Assembly: GCA_030620095.1 (NCBI GenBank)
Contig: JAUTXW010002359.1
Coordinates: forward strand, 3,701,501 to 3,765,500
Length of the DNA stretch: 64,000 nt
DNA from: Kuschelorhynchus macadamiae
Lineage: Eukaryota > Arthropoda > Insecta > Coleoptera > Curculionidae
Direction: 5' to 3'
The position numbers and the translations under genes were made by a program. The notes below the pieces were generated by a model that had not been told where the DNA came from, ran no database searches, and worked only from the letters and a program-made list of their open reading frames with translations. Positions 11,391 through 20,884 of this stretch are shown one piece after another (the first letter of the stretch is position 1; the number at the start of each line of letters is the position of its first letter).

Positions 11391-11455
11391 ATGACTAAAC
11401 AGTGCACTGTTTGTGGCCAGGTGCTGAAAACTGGAGCTTGTTTATCTTTCTATAG
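11391..11455 (+). pseudogene. THAP-domain exon 1
   Basis: ATG at 11,391 opens MTKQCTVCGQVLKTGACLSF and continues to YR, with the Cys-x2-Cys pair that starts a THAP zinc finger (C2CH DNA-binding domain). It ends at a consensus splice donor (AG|GTAAG, 11,456). The next exon begins at 11,614, giving a 158-bp phase-2 intron that splits an arginine codon. The first exon itself is undamaged; the gene is judged a relic because of damage downstream. THAP domains occur in host transcription factors and in P-element-type transposases, so either origin is possible. Confidence 0.7.
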
Positions 11456-11613
11456 GTAAGTTCAATTGTCGGCACATAGCGGTAAATTGGAAAACTTTAA
11501 AAATATTTTAATTTTTATGTTTGCAATTATAAGATATCCCAATCATGTAAGAACTTTATTAAGAGTATGCTGCCGTATCTGTAAATAAGGGTTTTTAATC
11601 CTATCAATTTTAG

Positions 11614-11806
11614 ATTTCCTGGAGATATGGAAAGGAAACAGGGATGGTAAAGACCTTTGAATATGGATAGTGTTAAAGATAACATTTTGTATGTTCGAGA
11701 CATTTTCAACCCAATGATTTTTGTTATAAAGAAATCAGGTCGGAAAGTATTAAAAGTAAATGAAGTTCCTATTTTGGGCCAGGAATTTGTTGCAGATAAG
11801 ATCCAG
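11614..11806 (+). pseudogene. THAP-domain exon 2, damaged
   Basis: After a TTTTAG acceptor the sequence reads FPGDMERKQGW, then an in-frame TAA, then SVKDNILYV; the Cys-x2-His part of the finger is only recovered in a shifted frame (RHFQPNDFCYKEIR), and the frame shifts back for KVLKVNEVPILGQEF. In an intact THAP domain FP-D, W, C-x2-HF and the C-terminal AVP-like box (here EVP) follow in exactly this order. About 4-5 bases including the third Cys codon appear lost near 11,693. A possible donor CAG|GTTAGT closes the exon at 11,806. The finger cannot form as written, hence pseudogene or sequencing damage. Confidence 0.65.
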
Positions 11807-11936
11807 GTTAGTTGTTATAACAGGGTATGCGCTACATGAAATCAAATTGACCATTGTTGTTTGTATGATTTACCCATATGATACTAAAATGTTCCCGAAA
11901 ATCTCTAAAATTTAATGTGTTTCATTTCTTTTGAAG

Positions 11937-12031
11937 GTTGTTGTACTAAATCCTGTTTCAAATCTTTTATAAGACCCTCTACTAGTAGGGATAGGATTTG
12001 CTGTGCTTCCCAAAAAACTGATTTTAAGTAG
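11937..12031 (+). pseudogene. Candidate third exon of the THAP locus
   Basis: A stretch bounded by an AG acceptor (TTTTGAAG) and a strong donor-like AG|GTAAGAA reads CCTKSCFKSFIRPSTSRDRI and CCASQKTDFK, a Ser/Thr/basic linker of the sort found after THAP domains. The last codon before the donor would be TAG. The call rests only on splice-like borders and position. Confidence 0.25.
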
Positions 12032-12049
12032 GTAAGAACCTTGTTGGTT

Positions 12050-12845
12050 TTTTTGATGTGGTATAGTAATTAGTTTTCTATCTTTATTTTTCATTGAATA
12101 ACTGTTTTCTTTTTGTAATACTTTACTATGCCTTTTTTTTGCAAAAAAAACATTAATGTACGTTTTCTAAATTTAAATGGTGCTTGTACTTTTGAGAGTA
12201 GTTAATTTCTAGTAAAAAAGTCGTATGCAACCTTGATAGTATATGTATTTACTACATGAATACTATGGAAGTAAACTAGCTTCATTTTTGGAATCATGTC
12301 GAAGCGATATAAGTAAGGAAAAGTTGTTTAAGAGAAGGTATTGACTAATATACATACATACACTAATAGAAAAAAAATGGCACAGACTACACTTGCCAGA
12401 TGGGAATCTTCTCGATTCAAAGCGGGACCAACTTTTATCGTTTTTCCAGTTGGCTAGCGCACCAGTCGTCAATATAATCCTTACTACAGCGCAGCGGCGG
12501 TTGTTCGGCCACAGTCACGTTTGGTAGGTGTAATTTGTGAAATTGATTGCTTTTTTAAGTTTGATTTTTTTTTACTGTTTGTATAATTTTTTTAAACAAC
12601 CTAACTTTTGGAAGTTTCAAAACATACAGGTTTTTAACTTTGGGTAATTAAAAAAAAAGGTTTCACAGTTGATAAACAAATGCAAAGGAAATTTCGTCAA
12701 GGGTGAAAAATTTATATTTGACAATAACTTTTTATTTTAAACAACTTTTGAAAAAACAAAGGCACTTTATTCCAGCGAATGTTTAATAATTTATTTAGAC
12801 ACTCTGTATAAGAGTTGTACAAAATAACAATATTTCAAAACAAGT
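12050..12845. other. No gene recognised
   Basis: Presumed intronic or intergenic DNA of the THAP locus. A modest GC island at 12,450-12,535 (CTACAGCGCAGCGGCGGTTG) has no recognisable content. Confidence 0.5.
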
Positions 12846-12849
12846 TGTT

Positions 12850-13550
12850 GTTTTTATAAAGAATGATTTTTTGGCATTCCTATCTTAAGTTATTTAAATA
12901 AACTAGCTAATAAATTGAACGCATGATACTTTAGCTCCCTAATACAGCAAACTTGTTGATTTTCATTTTGGAAATATTAGGCATTTTTAAACCCGTTTGG
13001 GCTCTATATTTATGAAACAAAAGTTGCAATTTTATTTAAATAACTTAAGTTTGCTTGCCAAAAATTGCAAATTTGATATGTGCATTTATTATTCAGAGAG
13101 CTTTAAGCAGTCCGATGACAACTTTGTAATAAACATAATAGGAAAACAAATTTTTAAGAAGTGTAAAATTTACATGTTATTTATTATGTTTCCAATAGTG
13201 ATAAACTACTCAGCGTAAAGTTATAAAAAACTAAGAGCATATACATGCCAAGTAATGACAAAATTTTGACAATTCTATCTTAAATTATTTAAATAAAGTT
13301 GCAGCTAATAAATGAAACTCTTGATACAGAAAATTTCTTTTTTAAACTTTTATAAGTAATACGTTCTATTTTTATGAAAAATTGTTCGATATGTGCATTT
13401 ATCATTCAGGGAGCTTTAAACAGACCAATGACAACTTTGTAATAAACATCATACAAAAACAAATTTTAGATAGTTTAAAATTTACGTGTCATTTCCGACA
13501 GTGATTAACTACACAGCATAACAAAGATATAAATTATTAAAATGGTACTA
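12850..13550 (+). repeat. Imperfect tandem duplication, roughly 0.3-0.4 kb unit
   Basis: Unit 1 (12,850-13,235) and unit 2 (13,255-13,550) share, in order, TTCTATCTTAA(G/A)TTATTTAA, ATGTGCATTTAT(T/C)ATTCAG, GAGCTTTAA(G/A)CAG, ATGACAACTTTGTAATAAAC and AGTGAT(A/T)AACTAC. Related blocks are about 313-318 bp apart. The open frame at 12,997-13,218 lies inside it and is not repeated as a frame, so it is not treated as a gene. Confidence 0.65.
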
Positions 13551-13690
13551 TGAGAGCCTATAAAGTACTTAAATTTTATTCATTCTTAGGTCAGCAAGTA
13601 TTACGTCGAAAATGTTTTAAACTATATGCTCTCATCTCTTCACTAATTTATAGGGAGTCACTTTGTACTTAAACATATTTCATTTATTAG

Positions 13691-13728
13691 ATCCAAAGAT
13701 AGTTCAACTACAACTGATACAGATACAG
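13691..13728 (+). pseudogene. Left half of a split exon of the THAP locus
   Basis: Follows a TTATTAG acceptor; reads SKDSSTTTDTDT up to the 8-bp sequence AGATACAG (13,721-13,728), where a 1,043-bp hAT-like element enters. Reading resumes without frame loss at 14,780. Confidence 0.45.
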
Positions 13729-14771
13729 ATGTGTCGTTCACGACCGATCCGGATCTGAGATCTGAGATCCGGATCTTTATACTGACCCACGGGAGCCGGG
13801 TCTTGAAAATATTGCGAGCCGGATCACGGATCTTTGAAATCGAGACAAAGCAAAATGGAGCGTTGAGGTGCCTTTGTCTATGGTTCAGTCAGTTCTTCGG
13901 TTCGTTCAATGCATCATCATTGTTTGTAGGTTTCGGGTCGGGAGCCGAGCCGCGGACCAATATAGCGCGATTTTCGAACCGGTCTGCTTGATAAGATGTG
14001 ATGGATGGGTCGGTTGGTCATTAGCTTGTTAAATGCTGATGGCCATGAAATATGAATTTCTGTATAGCCAGAATCTCGTGTAAAAATTTAATTTGGGGTT
14101 GATTAGCTTGTCGACTTCGTAAATCATCGTAAAAACATCATATTATACGGGTCTTTTAAAACTTAGATTTAAGTTGTGTGGATTAGATAATAGATTTAAA
14201 TCTGTACTTTTTTGTGTGAGGTGTATATTGAAGTTCAGATGGCCTTATAATTAGTGATGATAATAGGGATGATAGTTAATAAAAAACAATATAAAAATCT
14301 ATATTTCATAATAAAAAAAAACAAGTCAAAACATAGTTCATGTATGTAGAATTGATTTTCTGAGCAATAAATTAATACATTAGTAAATAAATAAAAATGG
14401 AAACATAAAAAATTTCAACTTCAAAATCATTATAGCACGACTCTTAAGCCTTGTGTGTTAAAATTATAATATCTTCAAAAATTTCACTTAAAACGCATCC
14501 CTGTAAATCGCATAGGAGTTTTTAATGAAAAAACTAGATTGGTGAGGTCGCCACTCGTCGCGAAAAACGAAAAAAATTTCGAACAGAACTGTCTATAAAA
14601 CCGATGTTGCATGTACGCATACATACCTACCCAGTGCCCAATATGACAAATATGACCCGCATATTTTAATGAATTTAAAGAGATCCGAGATCCGGATCGC
14701 TGATCGAGGTCTTTAAACTGACCCAGATCCGTTGACCCGGATCTTTAAAAAGATTCAGATTTCCCATCACT
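13729..14771. mobile_element. Non-autonomous hAT-like insertion with 8-bp target duplication
   Basis: Flanked by exact AGATACAG on both sides (13,721-13,728 and 14,772-14,779). The left end reads ATGTGTCGTTCACGACCGAT and the right end, inverted, AGTGATGGGAAATCTGAATC; hAT elements often end in a TAGTG(A/T)-like sequence, and an 8-bp duplication is the hAT hallmark. Both ends carry dense copies of the palindrome AGATCCGGATCT and variants as subterminal repeats, the usual transposase-binding arrangement in hATs. No transposase is visible; the 86-codon frame at 13,731-13,991 is a by-product of the subterminal repeats. Confidence 0.75.
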
Positions 14772-14779
14772 AGATACAG

Positions 14780-14913
14780 AAATATCCTTGGAACATCTGA
14801 ATCTACACGGACCGTTTATCATGGTTCCATCTACATCGATTTCTCTCGAAAGATTTGATCAAGTTGTACTTAGAGCATTGCCAGGGTCATCCCACAACCA
14901 GCATATTAAATAA
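14780..14913 (+). pseudogene. Right half of the split exon (possible 3' exon of the THAP locus)
   Basis: After the second AGATACAG the frame of the left half continues as EISLEHLNLHGPFIMVPSTS, ISLERFDQVVLRALPGSSHN and QHIK, ending in TAA at 14,911. Removing the insertion and one target copy restores a single open frame of 57 codons behind a splice acceptor. The protein piece is not one I recognise; assignment to the THAP gene is by position only. Confidence 0.45.
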
Positions 14914-14989
14914 ATATGGAGTGGCACGATGGTGTCATTTTAAATATTTTTCTTATAGAACTGTTGAATCATAATTAACCAAAAAAAGT

Positions 14990-15110
14990 AATTTGGGTAT
15001 GTCTGGAGGTGCATTCCCGTCTTAATGAGGCATTTTTTTTCTCGTCAGGCTATTTCGATAGGAAATTGTTAATTTTAATGAATGTTAATAATATTATGTG
15101 ACTTTATTCT
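14990..15110 (+). repeat. Dispersed repeat K fragment
   Basis: Shares CGTCAG(G/A)CTATTT, TAGGAAATTGTTAATTTTAA-type and AATGAATGTT blocks with 36,690-36,800 and, more weakly, 36,360-36,415. Confidence 0.45.
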
Positions 15111-15730
15111 AGAAACAAAATTCAGTTCTACATGTTCATTTCCATTTTTGATAATTTGTATTAACGATTTTCATAAATATGATATAGATTTGTATAGTAA
15201 CCATGATTTTAGTAGAATTTTAATTGTAATAAAATTCGGTACTTGTTTCGTTTATTAGGGACGTTCGACATTTTAACCTAGATTTTGAAAACTTTGAGCC
15301 TGACATTTAAAATAACACTTCAAACAACATTTTTAAACTCACTGGTTAGGAGAAGGTACACAAAACACACTGTGCGAACTCTCGTATCTTTATTTATACC
15401 TTTTCAATAACATAACAGTCATGTTACTAATTAGTGATATACAGAGCATTAAAGATAAAATATTTCTTTACGCCTAAAAATCTGATTTAGTCACACGTAA
15501 AAATAAAATAGATAACATATATATAACAATTACTATAAGATCGGACAAAGTAACATAGAACGTTATTAATGTAAAACCGAAAAATTTGAAAAACAGGCTT
15601 ATATGTAGAAATACGATAATGTTATCTTTTATACTTAAAATAGATAGGTAGGATATGTACTATTGTATTATTAGCTATTGCTTGATTTTATCTGTAAAGT
15701 ATATAAGATTCTCTGGTGTTTATGTTCACA
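15111..15730. other. No gene recognised
   Basis: AT-rich, no domain, no clear repeat boundary. Confidence 0.5.
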
Positions 15731-15734
15731 CAGA

Positions 15735-16030
15735 AAAAAGATTCTTCTAGGAAGAAAGGGATTTTTCTTCAAAATATAGTTTCTTTTTCAAAACCACTTA
15801 TTTTGAGGGAAAACAATATTCTTTCTTAAAGAAATTATATTGCCTTATTCTCAGAAAAGATTATTTTTAAAACATATTCTTACAGCAAGAATATATTCTA
15901 AAAGAAAGACACAGTGTCTTTTGAACCAAAAACTGTGTCGTTATTGAAACTGAAAAAAACACTACTCTTAAGAAAAACATAGAATTAGTTCCTGTTTTTA
16001 TTTAAGAAAACGTTTTTTTTTCTCACGTTT
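15735..16030. other. Block rich in AAGAA/TTCTT palindromes
   Basis: Repeated AGAAN(0-4)TTCT arrangements such as AGATTCTTCTAGGAAGAAAG, AAAGAATATATTCT and TTCTTAAAGAAA. They resemble heat-shock-element half sites (GAA/TTC) but the spacing is irregular. Also contains ACACAGTGTCTTTTG with a nearby AACTGTGTCG inverted partner. May be the end of an unknown element. Confidence 0.35.
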
Positions 16031-16215
16031 TACCTAGTTTGATCTTGTAGTCCCACGTTTTTCTGTCTGATATACTGTCTAAAAAGGCATTATTAAATAT
16101 TCTAAACAGCATTTAAGTTTTGTGCAACCGGGGGACAACTAATTACAGACTGAATGTTTTGAAAATATAATGTGAAAAATTTTCTCAAAAAACATAATAT
16201 TTAAATTTAAACATA

Positions 16216-16800
16216 TACAGTGTGGTCATTTAAGTGTGCAACACATGGGAATTTTTTTATTAACTACACAACAAAATAAAAATATTGCCAAAAGTTGGTG
16301 CATCTTCGATAATCATATAAAGTGTACTTAGAATGGTTGCAAGTCAAACAGCATACAGGGTAGGTCAAAAAATATTAAAATCATGCAAGAGTAAAGTACC
16401 CTTATTTCGAAAGATTAAGCAAAATGTTATTAGGGAAAGTTGTTTAGCATCAAAAGTTATGCCTGGATACCAAAACATAGCCTCCTGAAAAAAAGTTTTT
16501 TTTTGCAAAAAATCAAACAAGTTTTTGAAAAATTGATTTTTTTAATAATTATCATAAACACTTTCATAGTTTAATCAAAATCAGATCAGATTCCCATAAC
16601 TGCGTTCAAATTTAACTATACTTGTGAAATTAACTTGAATTTTTAATTTTTTAGGGAATCACAAACTTCAGGTTTGTTGCAACGATATTAAACACAACTT
16701 GAAAATTTCGCCAATATTCTTTTTAACAAGATGAAACATTTGTGAAGAAAATATGCTCTTTAAAAAACTTTCATTTAAAGTGCAAAATTATAAAATGTTA
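16216..16800 (+). repeat. Left terminal inverted repeat
   Basis: Mirrored by 18,215-18,793. Conserved checkpoints include GCCAAAAGTTGGTGCAT, CAGGGTAGGTCAAAAAATAT, AGTAAAGTACC(C/T)TTATTT, CCAAAACATAGC, ATCAGATCAGATTC, CAGGTTTGTTGCAACGATAT and ACTTTCATTTAAAGTGCAAA. Confidence 0.85.
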
Positions 16801-17009
16801 TTAAATAACTGTACACATTAATTTACAAACCTGAAATCCTATACCAAGATAATCGCGGATACCCATGGAAAAAACAAATGAGGGTTAGAAGTAAAAATTA
16901 TAACAGTTCGGTGGCGTTAATATTTCATTCTAGAAGAACAATTATATTATTACATATTAACTTGACTTGATTTAAAATGCCTCCTCCAAGACAATTAATG
17001 CTAGTCGAG

Positions 17010-17995
17010 AAGGCAGAATAAGTTTTGATATGTGGGGATAATTATAAAACAGTGCGTGACGCAGCAGATATTTTCAATGAACGACATCCAGACAAACAAG
17101 TTCAATGCTCAATTGTAAGTAGAATTTTAATAAACTTCAAACAGATGGGATCTTTAGACAATAAATATAAAAATGAAGGTGCCAAAACTGTTTGTACCGA
17201 AGAAAATCAATTAGCGGTACTTCAGTCAGTTGTTAAACCCCTGTTAAGAGCATTCTCAAGAAAGACGAGTTTCATGCTTATAGGCCAATGTTTATTTGCA
17301 CGTTTCAAGAACGAGACTATGACATCCGCTAGGTTTTCTGCATATAGATTCAAGGACAAATAGAAGATCAGTGTGATTTTCAAAGACACATTCTCCTTGG
17401 GGATGAATCCACGTTCATAACAAATGGCACTGTCTCTTCCCAAAATTGTAGGTGGTGGTCGGACGCAAATACAAATTTTGTTATTGACAATAGAAACCAG
17501 TATTGCCAAAAAACAAACGTGTGGTGCGGTATTATCAACGAAAGATTATTGGGTCCGTTTTTTTTTTGCCGAAACCTAACTGGTGATACCTATTTACAGT
17601 TTCTGGAAAACGAAATATCGGATTTTTTGGACAATATAAGTTTACAAGAACGGTATAAATTATGGTTTGTAAATGATGGAGGTCTCGCTCATTCTACTAG
17701 AAATGTTTCTGAATGGTTAAATGGGAAATTTGGTACTAAATGGTTAGGACGAACTACCGATCCACGGTGGCTTCCTCGTTCCCCAGATCTTACCCCATTA
17801 GATTTTTTATTATGGGGAAACTTAAAGCAAAAAGTTTATAAGGATCGACCATTTAATAATGTTGAGGAACTTGAAAATTCGATTCGTTTCCATTGCAGAA
17901 ATATTTCAGCAAATATCTTGCGATCTACTTAGTGAATTTTATGACCGAACAATTAGATGCATTGAACGAGAAGGTGGGCACACAGAAACGCTTAG
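17010..17995 (+). pseudogene. Mariner-like transposase, DD41D spacing, frameshifted
   Basis: Cut-and-paste DDE/D transposase. 17,025-17,363 gives the N-terminal helix-turn-helix of the DUF4817 kind (AADIFNERHPDKQVQCSIVS). Coding then moves to another frame at about 17,345: EDQCDFQRHILLGDESTF carries the first catalytic Asp (17,390-17,412); FVNDGGLAHSTRNVSEWL the second (Asp codon 17,675); PRSPDLTPLDFLLWG the third (Asp codon 17,801). The last two are separated by 41 residues, matching the DD41D (rosa-type) spacing rather than DD34D. All three acidic residues remain. Length and order are otherwise complete, ending near VRTIRCIEREGGH-type coding at about 17,990. One or more frameshifts inactivate it. 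Confidence 0.85.
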
Positions 17996-18214
17996 ATAAT
18001 TTTCTTTTTTTTATGTACTTCCTTAGATGTTTTTTACTTCATGCTGATTTAATAATTGTTAAGTTATAATAAACATTTTTGATAAAACTAGTCGTATCAC
18101 TTTCATCTCGGTGCGTTTGATTTTTTGTTAATATTAATTCACATTAATTCACTTTTAATCCTTTTTTTTTTTCAAGTATTTCCAGTTTGTCAATTATGTG
18201 TACAGTTCTTTAGT

Positions 18215-18793
18215 ATATATTTGAAATAAAAATTTTGCACTTCAAATGAAAGTTTTTAATGTGCATATTTTCTTCAGAAATGTTCCATTTTGTTAAAAAG
18301 AATATTGGCGGAATTTCCAAGTTATGTTTAATATCGTTGCAACAAACCTGAAGTTTGTGATTCCCTAAAAAATTAAAAATCCAAGTTAATTTCACAAGTA
18401 TACTTAAATTTGAACGGAGTTATGCGAATCTGATCTGATTTTGATTGAACTATGAAAGTGTTTATAATAATTATCAAAAAAATCAATTTTTCAAAAACTT
18501 TTTGATTTTTTCCAAAAAAAAATTCTTTTTCTCAGGAAGCTATGTTTTGGTATCCGGGCATATCTTTTGATGGTAAACAACTTTTCTTAATAACATTTTG
18601 CTGAATCTTTCAAAATAAAGGTACTTTACTCTTGCATGATTTTAATATTTTTTGACCTACCCTGTACGCTGTTCGACTAATTACACTTCATATGATTATC
18701 GAGTATGCACCAACTTTTGGCAATATTTTTATTTTGATTGTGTAGTTAATAAAAAAAATTCCATATATTGTACACTTAAATGACCACATTGCA
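18215..18793 (-). repeat. Right terminal inverted repeat
   Basis: Inverted partner of the left arm. The - strand frame of 61 codons at 18,210-18,395 lies in it and is not a gene. Confidence 0.85.
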
Positions 18794-18795
18794 TA

Positions 18796-18970
18796 ACGTT
18801 TTGGTTTATCTATTATTACATAAAAAATTAATTAGTACTCTGAGTTTTTTTCTATTTAACCGAATTGCTTCAAACCTTGTGTATTAATATAGCACAAGAA
18901 ACTGTTTTGTGTACTGAAATACTTTATATAGCCCAATATAACAGAACATATAAACTGCTAACGTCATATT
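18796..18970 (+). repeat. Repeat R2, copy 2 (target of the mariner)
   Basis: Continues ACGTTTTGGTTTATCTATTA directly after the TA duplication and parallels 6,815-6,985. Confidence 0.65.
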
Positions 18971-19660
18971 TGACAGGTCTCGTTTATCATTTCAAAATTA
19001 CGTTTATGTAGCATACAATATTAGATGAACATATATTTGTAACTTTCTGAACCCATGTCGGTCTGAAACAACGATTATAAACTAGATAGGATGGCCTAGT
19101 TCATTATTTTTTTCTGACGGCGAGCTGACGTCACTCGTGTGCTGTTATGTATACAGTGGCATTGGAAAGTATAAGGAACAAGGATAAAATAGTTTTTATG
19201 TCCGACCGGGCGTTAAAGGGCACGTGACCGCCCGTACTTGAAAGCGAAAAGTAGTAAGCAAGCAAGTATGTTTTTTGTATTTCTTTTCATAGAATTGATA
19301 ACAAAAAAGCAGATTTTTAGTTTTAGTTGTTACAAATTTATTATGAAAACTAACATATAGAAATAAGGTGAACATTATTCAAACTTAAAATTAAATATGC
19401 ATTTGGAACAATTAACGATGCTGATAGGTGGATGCGTTTTTTCTTGCAACATTAGGCGATTTTTGCTCCGCTGTGGCTAATTTTCATTTCTGGTATCACA
19501 TAAAGATTTGGAAGCCTCGCGACTTACACCCCGATTGGTTGCTTAGTTTGGTACCCCTATGACCTGAAGATGTGAAAGCCTCACAACTTGCACCTGATAA
19601 TATTTTTTTTTGCAATCTTCTCGTCAATTTCGCGTCGGACATAAAACATTGTCTGCATCT
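18971..19660. other. No gene recognised; CRE-like motif
   Basis: Contains a perfect CRE-type palindrome TGACGTCA at about 19,128 and an E-box CACGTG at about 19,221 in a GC-richer patch. 19,505-19,530 and 19,563-19,595 share a degraded direct repeat (GAAGCCTCGCGACTTACACC / AAAGCCTCACAACTTGCACC). No coding evidence. Confidence 0.35.
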
Positions 19661-19663
19661 TAG

Positions 19664-19936
19664 TCATAAACCGCGTTTAACGCTTTTGGCGTGTAAAAAG
19701 TCTTGCCTGACGGCTCGTATTTTTATTTCCACGCCGCGGGCGCTAAACTCTTTCTTTATGACCTGGATACATAAATAAGTATATCTGATATTTCTGAAAT
19801 TTTCACTGTGATCTCCAAAAAAAGTAACATCTATGATATAATAACTAGTTTCGCTGTGTACATGTCGGAGTATCCAGATGTTTCCGTTGCAAAGTTGGTG
19901 GTATGAGACATTGCCTTTCTGGAATTGTAATGGCAC
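19664..19936 (-). CDS. Unrecognised 90-codon open frame
   Basis: GC-richer than its surroundings. It starts MPLQFQKGNVSYHQLCNGN, then HVHSETSYYIIDVTFFGDHS and a basic C-terminus (VEIKIRAVRQDFLHAKSVKR). No domain I know, no signal peptide or membrane segment. Its composition is not that of random AT-rich DNA, so it may be an exon or a relic, but there is no supporting splice or promoter evidence. Confidence 0.2.
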   Translation of the reverse strand: MPLQFQKGNVSYHQLCNGNIWILRHVHSETSYYIIDVTFFGDHSENFRNIRYTYLCIQVIKKEFSARGVEIKIRAVRQDFLHAKSVKRGL

Positions 19937-19939
19937 CAG

Positions 19940-20700
19940 AAAAATTTGACCTTTTCAAAGCTTAATGCTTATATATACTAAATAAACTTTACAGAAATAT
20001 TCCAGGGCAGGTACACAGTCATGCAAACATAGATTGTGATATATTGTATATCATATTTAATTAAAAATGAATCAAGTATTTGTTACATATTACTAAAATC
20101 ACATTACCACAAGATTAATAGTTTAATAGCGCGTTCGTAATTGCTAGCAAAAATATCCAGATTTTTTCATTACCATCGGGGAGGGTTGTTTTTTTTTAAT
20201 ATTTCCTATAAACCTCAGATCGGCAAATAAATATATCCAGTTAAAATTAAATAAAACTAAATGAATTCTAAAGTTTCGACGAGATTAATTAAGATCTAAG
20301 GGGTAAATCTATCATAAAATAAAATAGCCGGTATCTATAAAAAGAAAACTTATTTGATCACTGCCTACACTTTTTCAATGTCAGTTTATTCAACAATAAA
20401 TAATAGTTTTCATTTTACAATTTATATAAATGATATATATTTACACAGTTTTGAATAAAATATTTGAATAACCTGTACCTTTATATTCTATTAAAAACGC
20501 ATTATTTTGTAAACATCCTGTATGTGACAATTTAAATATGATATAATAACCTACTAGAGAACTGTAACAGAAATATCAGATGTATATTTAGATTGTTTAC
20601 GAAAAAAAAACATATTTTTGTTCAGAGTTGTTTATTGTCAAATTTTCAAAAAATTATTTTAATTATCAAAACCATGGAAACGAAGGAATCAAAAATGTAA
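19940..20700. other. No gene recognised
   Basis: AT-rich. A lone ACATCCTGTATG at about 20,513 resembles an end of the ACAGGGTGT-type MITEs. Confidence 0.5.
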
Positions 20701-20704
20701 TAAT

Positions 20705-20884
20705 ATACAGGATGTTCTTTTTAAAAAAACTGAAGTTTATATCTAGTTCAAGGTGATCTGATAACCCGGCATAATCATTTTTAAAATGGGTGTCTTATGG
20801 CCACAACCCAAATTTAAAATGACTATCGTTTTTTGATCTCGGGAAATTTCTAATAGGCCACTTTATTTTGGATGTCCTGTATAT
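20705..20884. mobile_element. Short MITE with ACAGGATGT ends
   Basis: Starts TATACAGGATGTTCTTTTTA and ends TGGATGTCCTGTATATA, forming short inverted ends next to TA. About 180 bp, non-coding. It belongs to the ACAGGGTGT(T/C)C terminus class that recurs throughout this window. Confidence 0.65.

Larger units (their letters stand above)
16216..18793 (+). mobile_element. Long-TIR mariner-like element (2,578 bp), TA target duplication
   Basis: Ends TACAGTGTGGTCATTTAAGT (left) and, inverted, TGCAATGTGGTCATTTAAGT (right). TA lies just outside both ends (16,214-16,215 and 18,794-18,795), the target duplication of the Tc1/mariner superfamily. The inverted repeats are very long, about 16,216-16,800 and 18,215-18,793, against 20-40 bp in classic mariners. 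Inside each arm a second terminus-like motif (ATACAGGGTAGGTCAAAAAA) occurs about 145 bp from the end. A damaged transposase gene occupies the centre. It has inserted in repeat R2. Confidence 0.85.

Noticed and set aside
13731..13991. 86-codon open frame
   Set aside because: Consists of the GATCCGGATCT subterminal repeats of the hAT-like element; no protein features.
16210..18800. - strand frames within the mariner (17,222-17,509; 18,210-18,395)
   Set aside because: They are antisense shadows of the transposase and of the inverted repeat.
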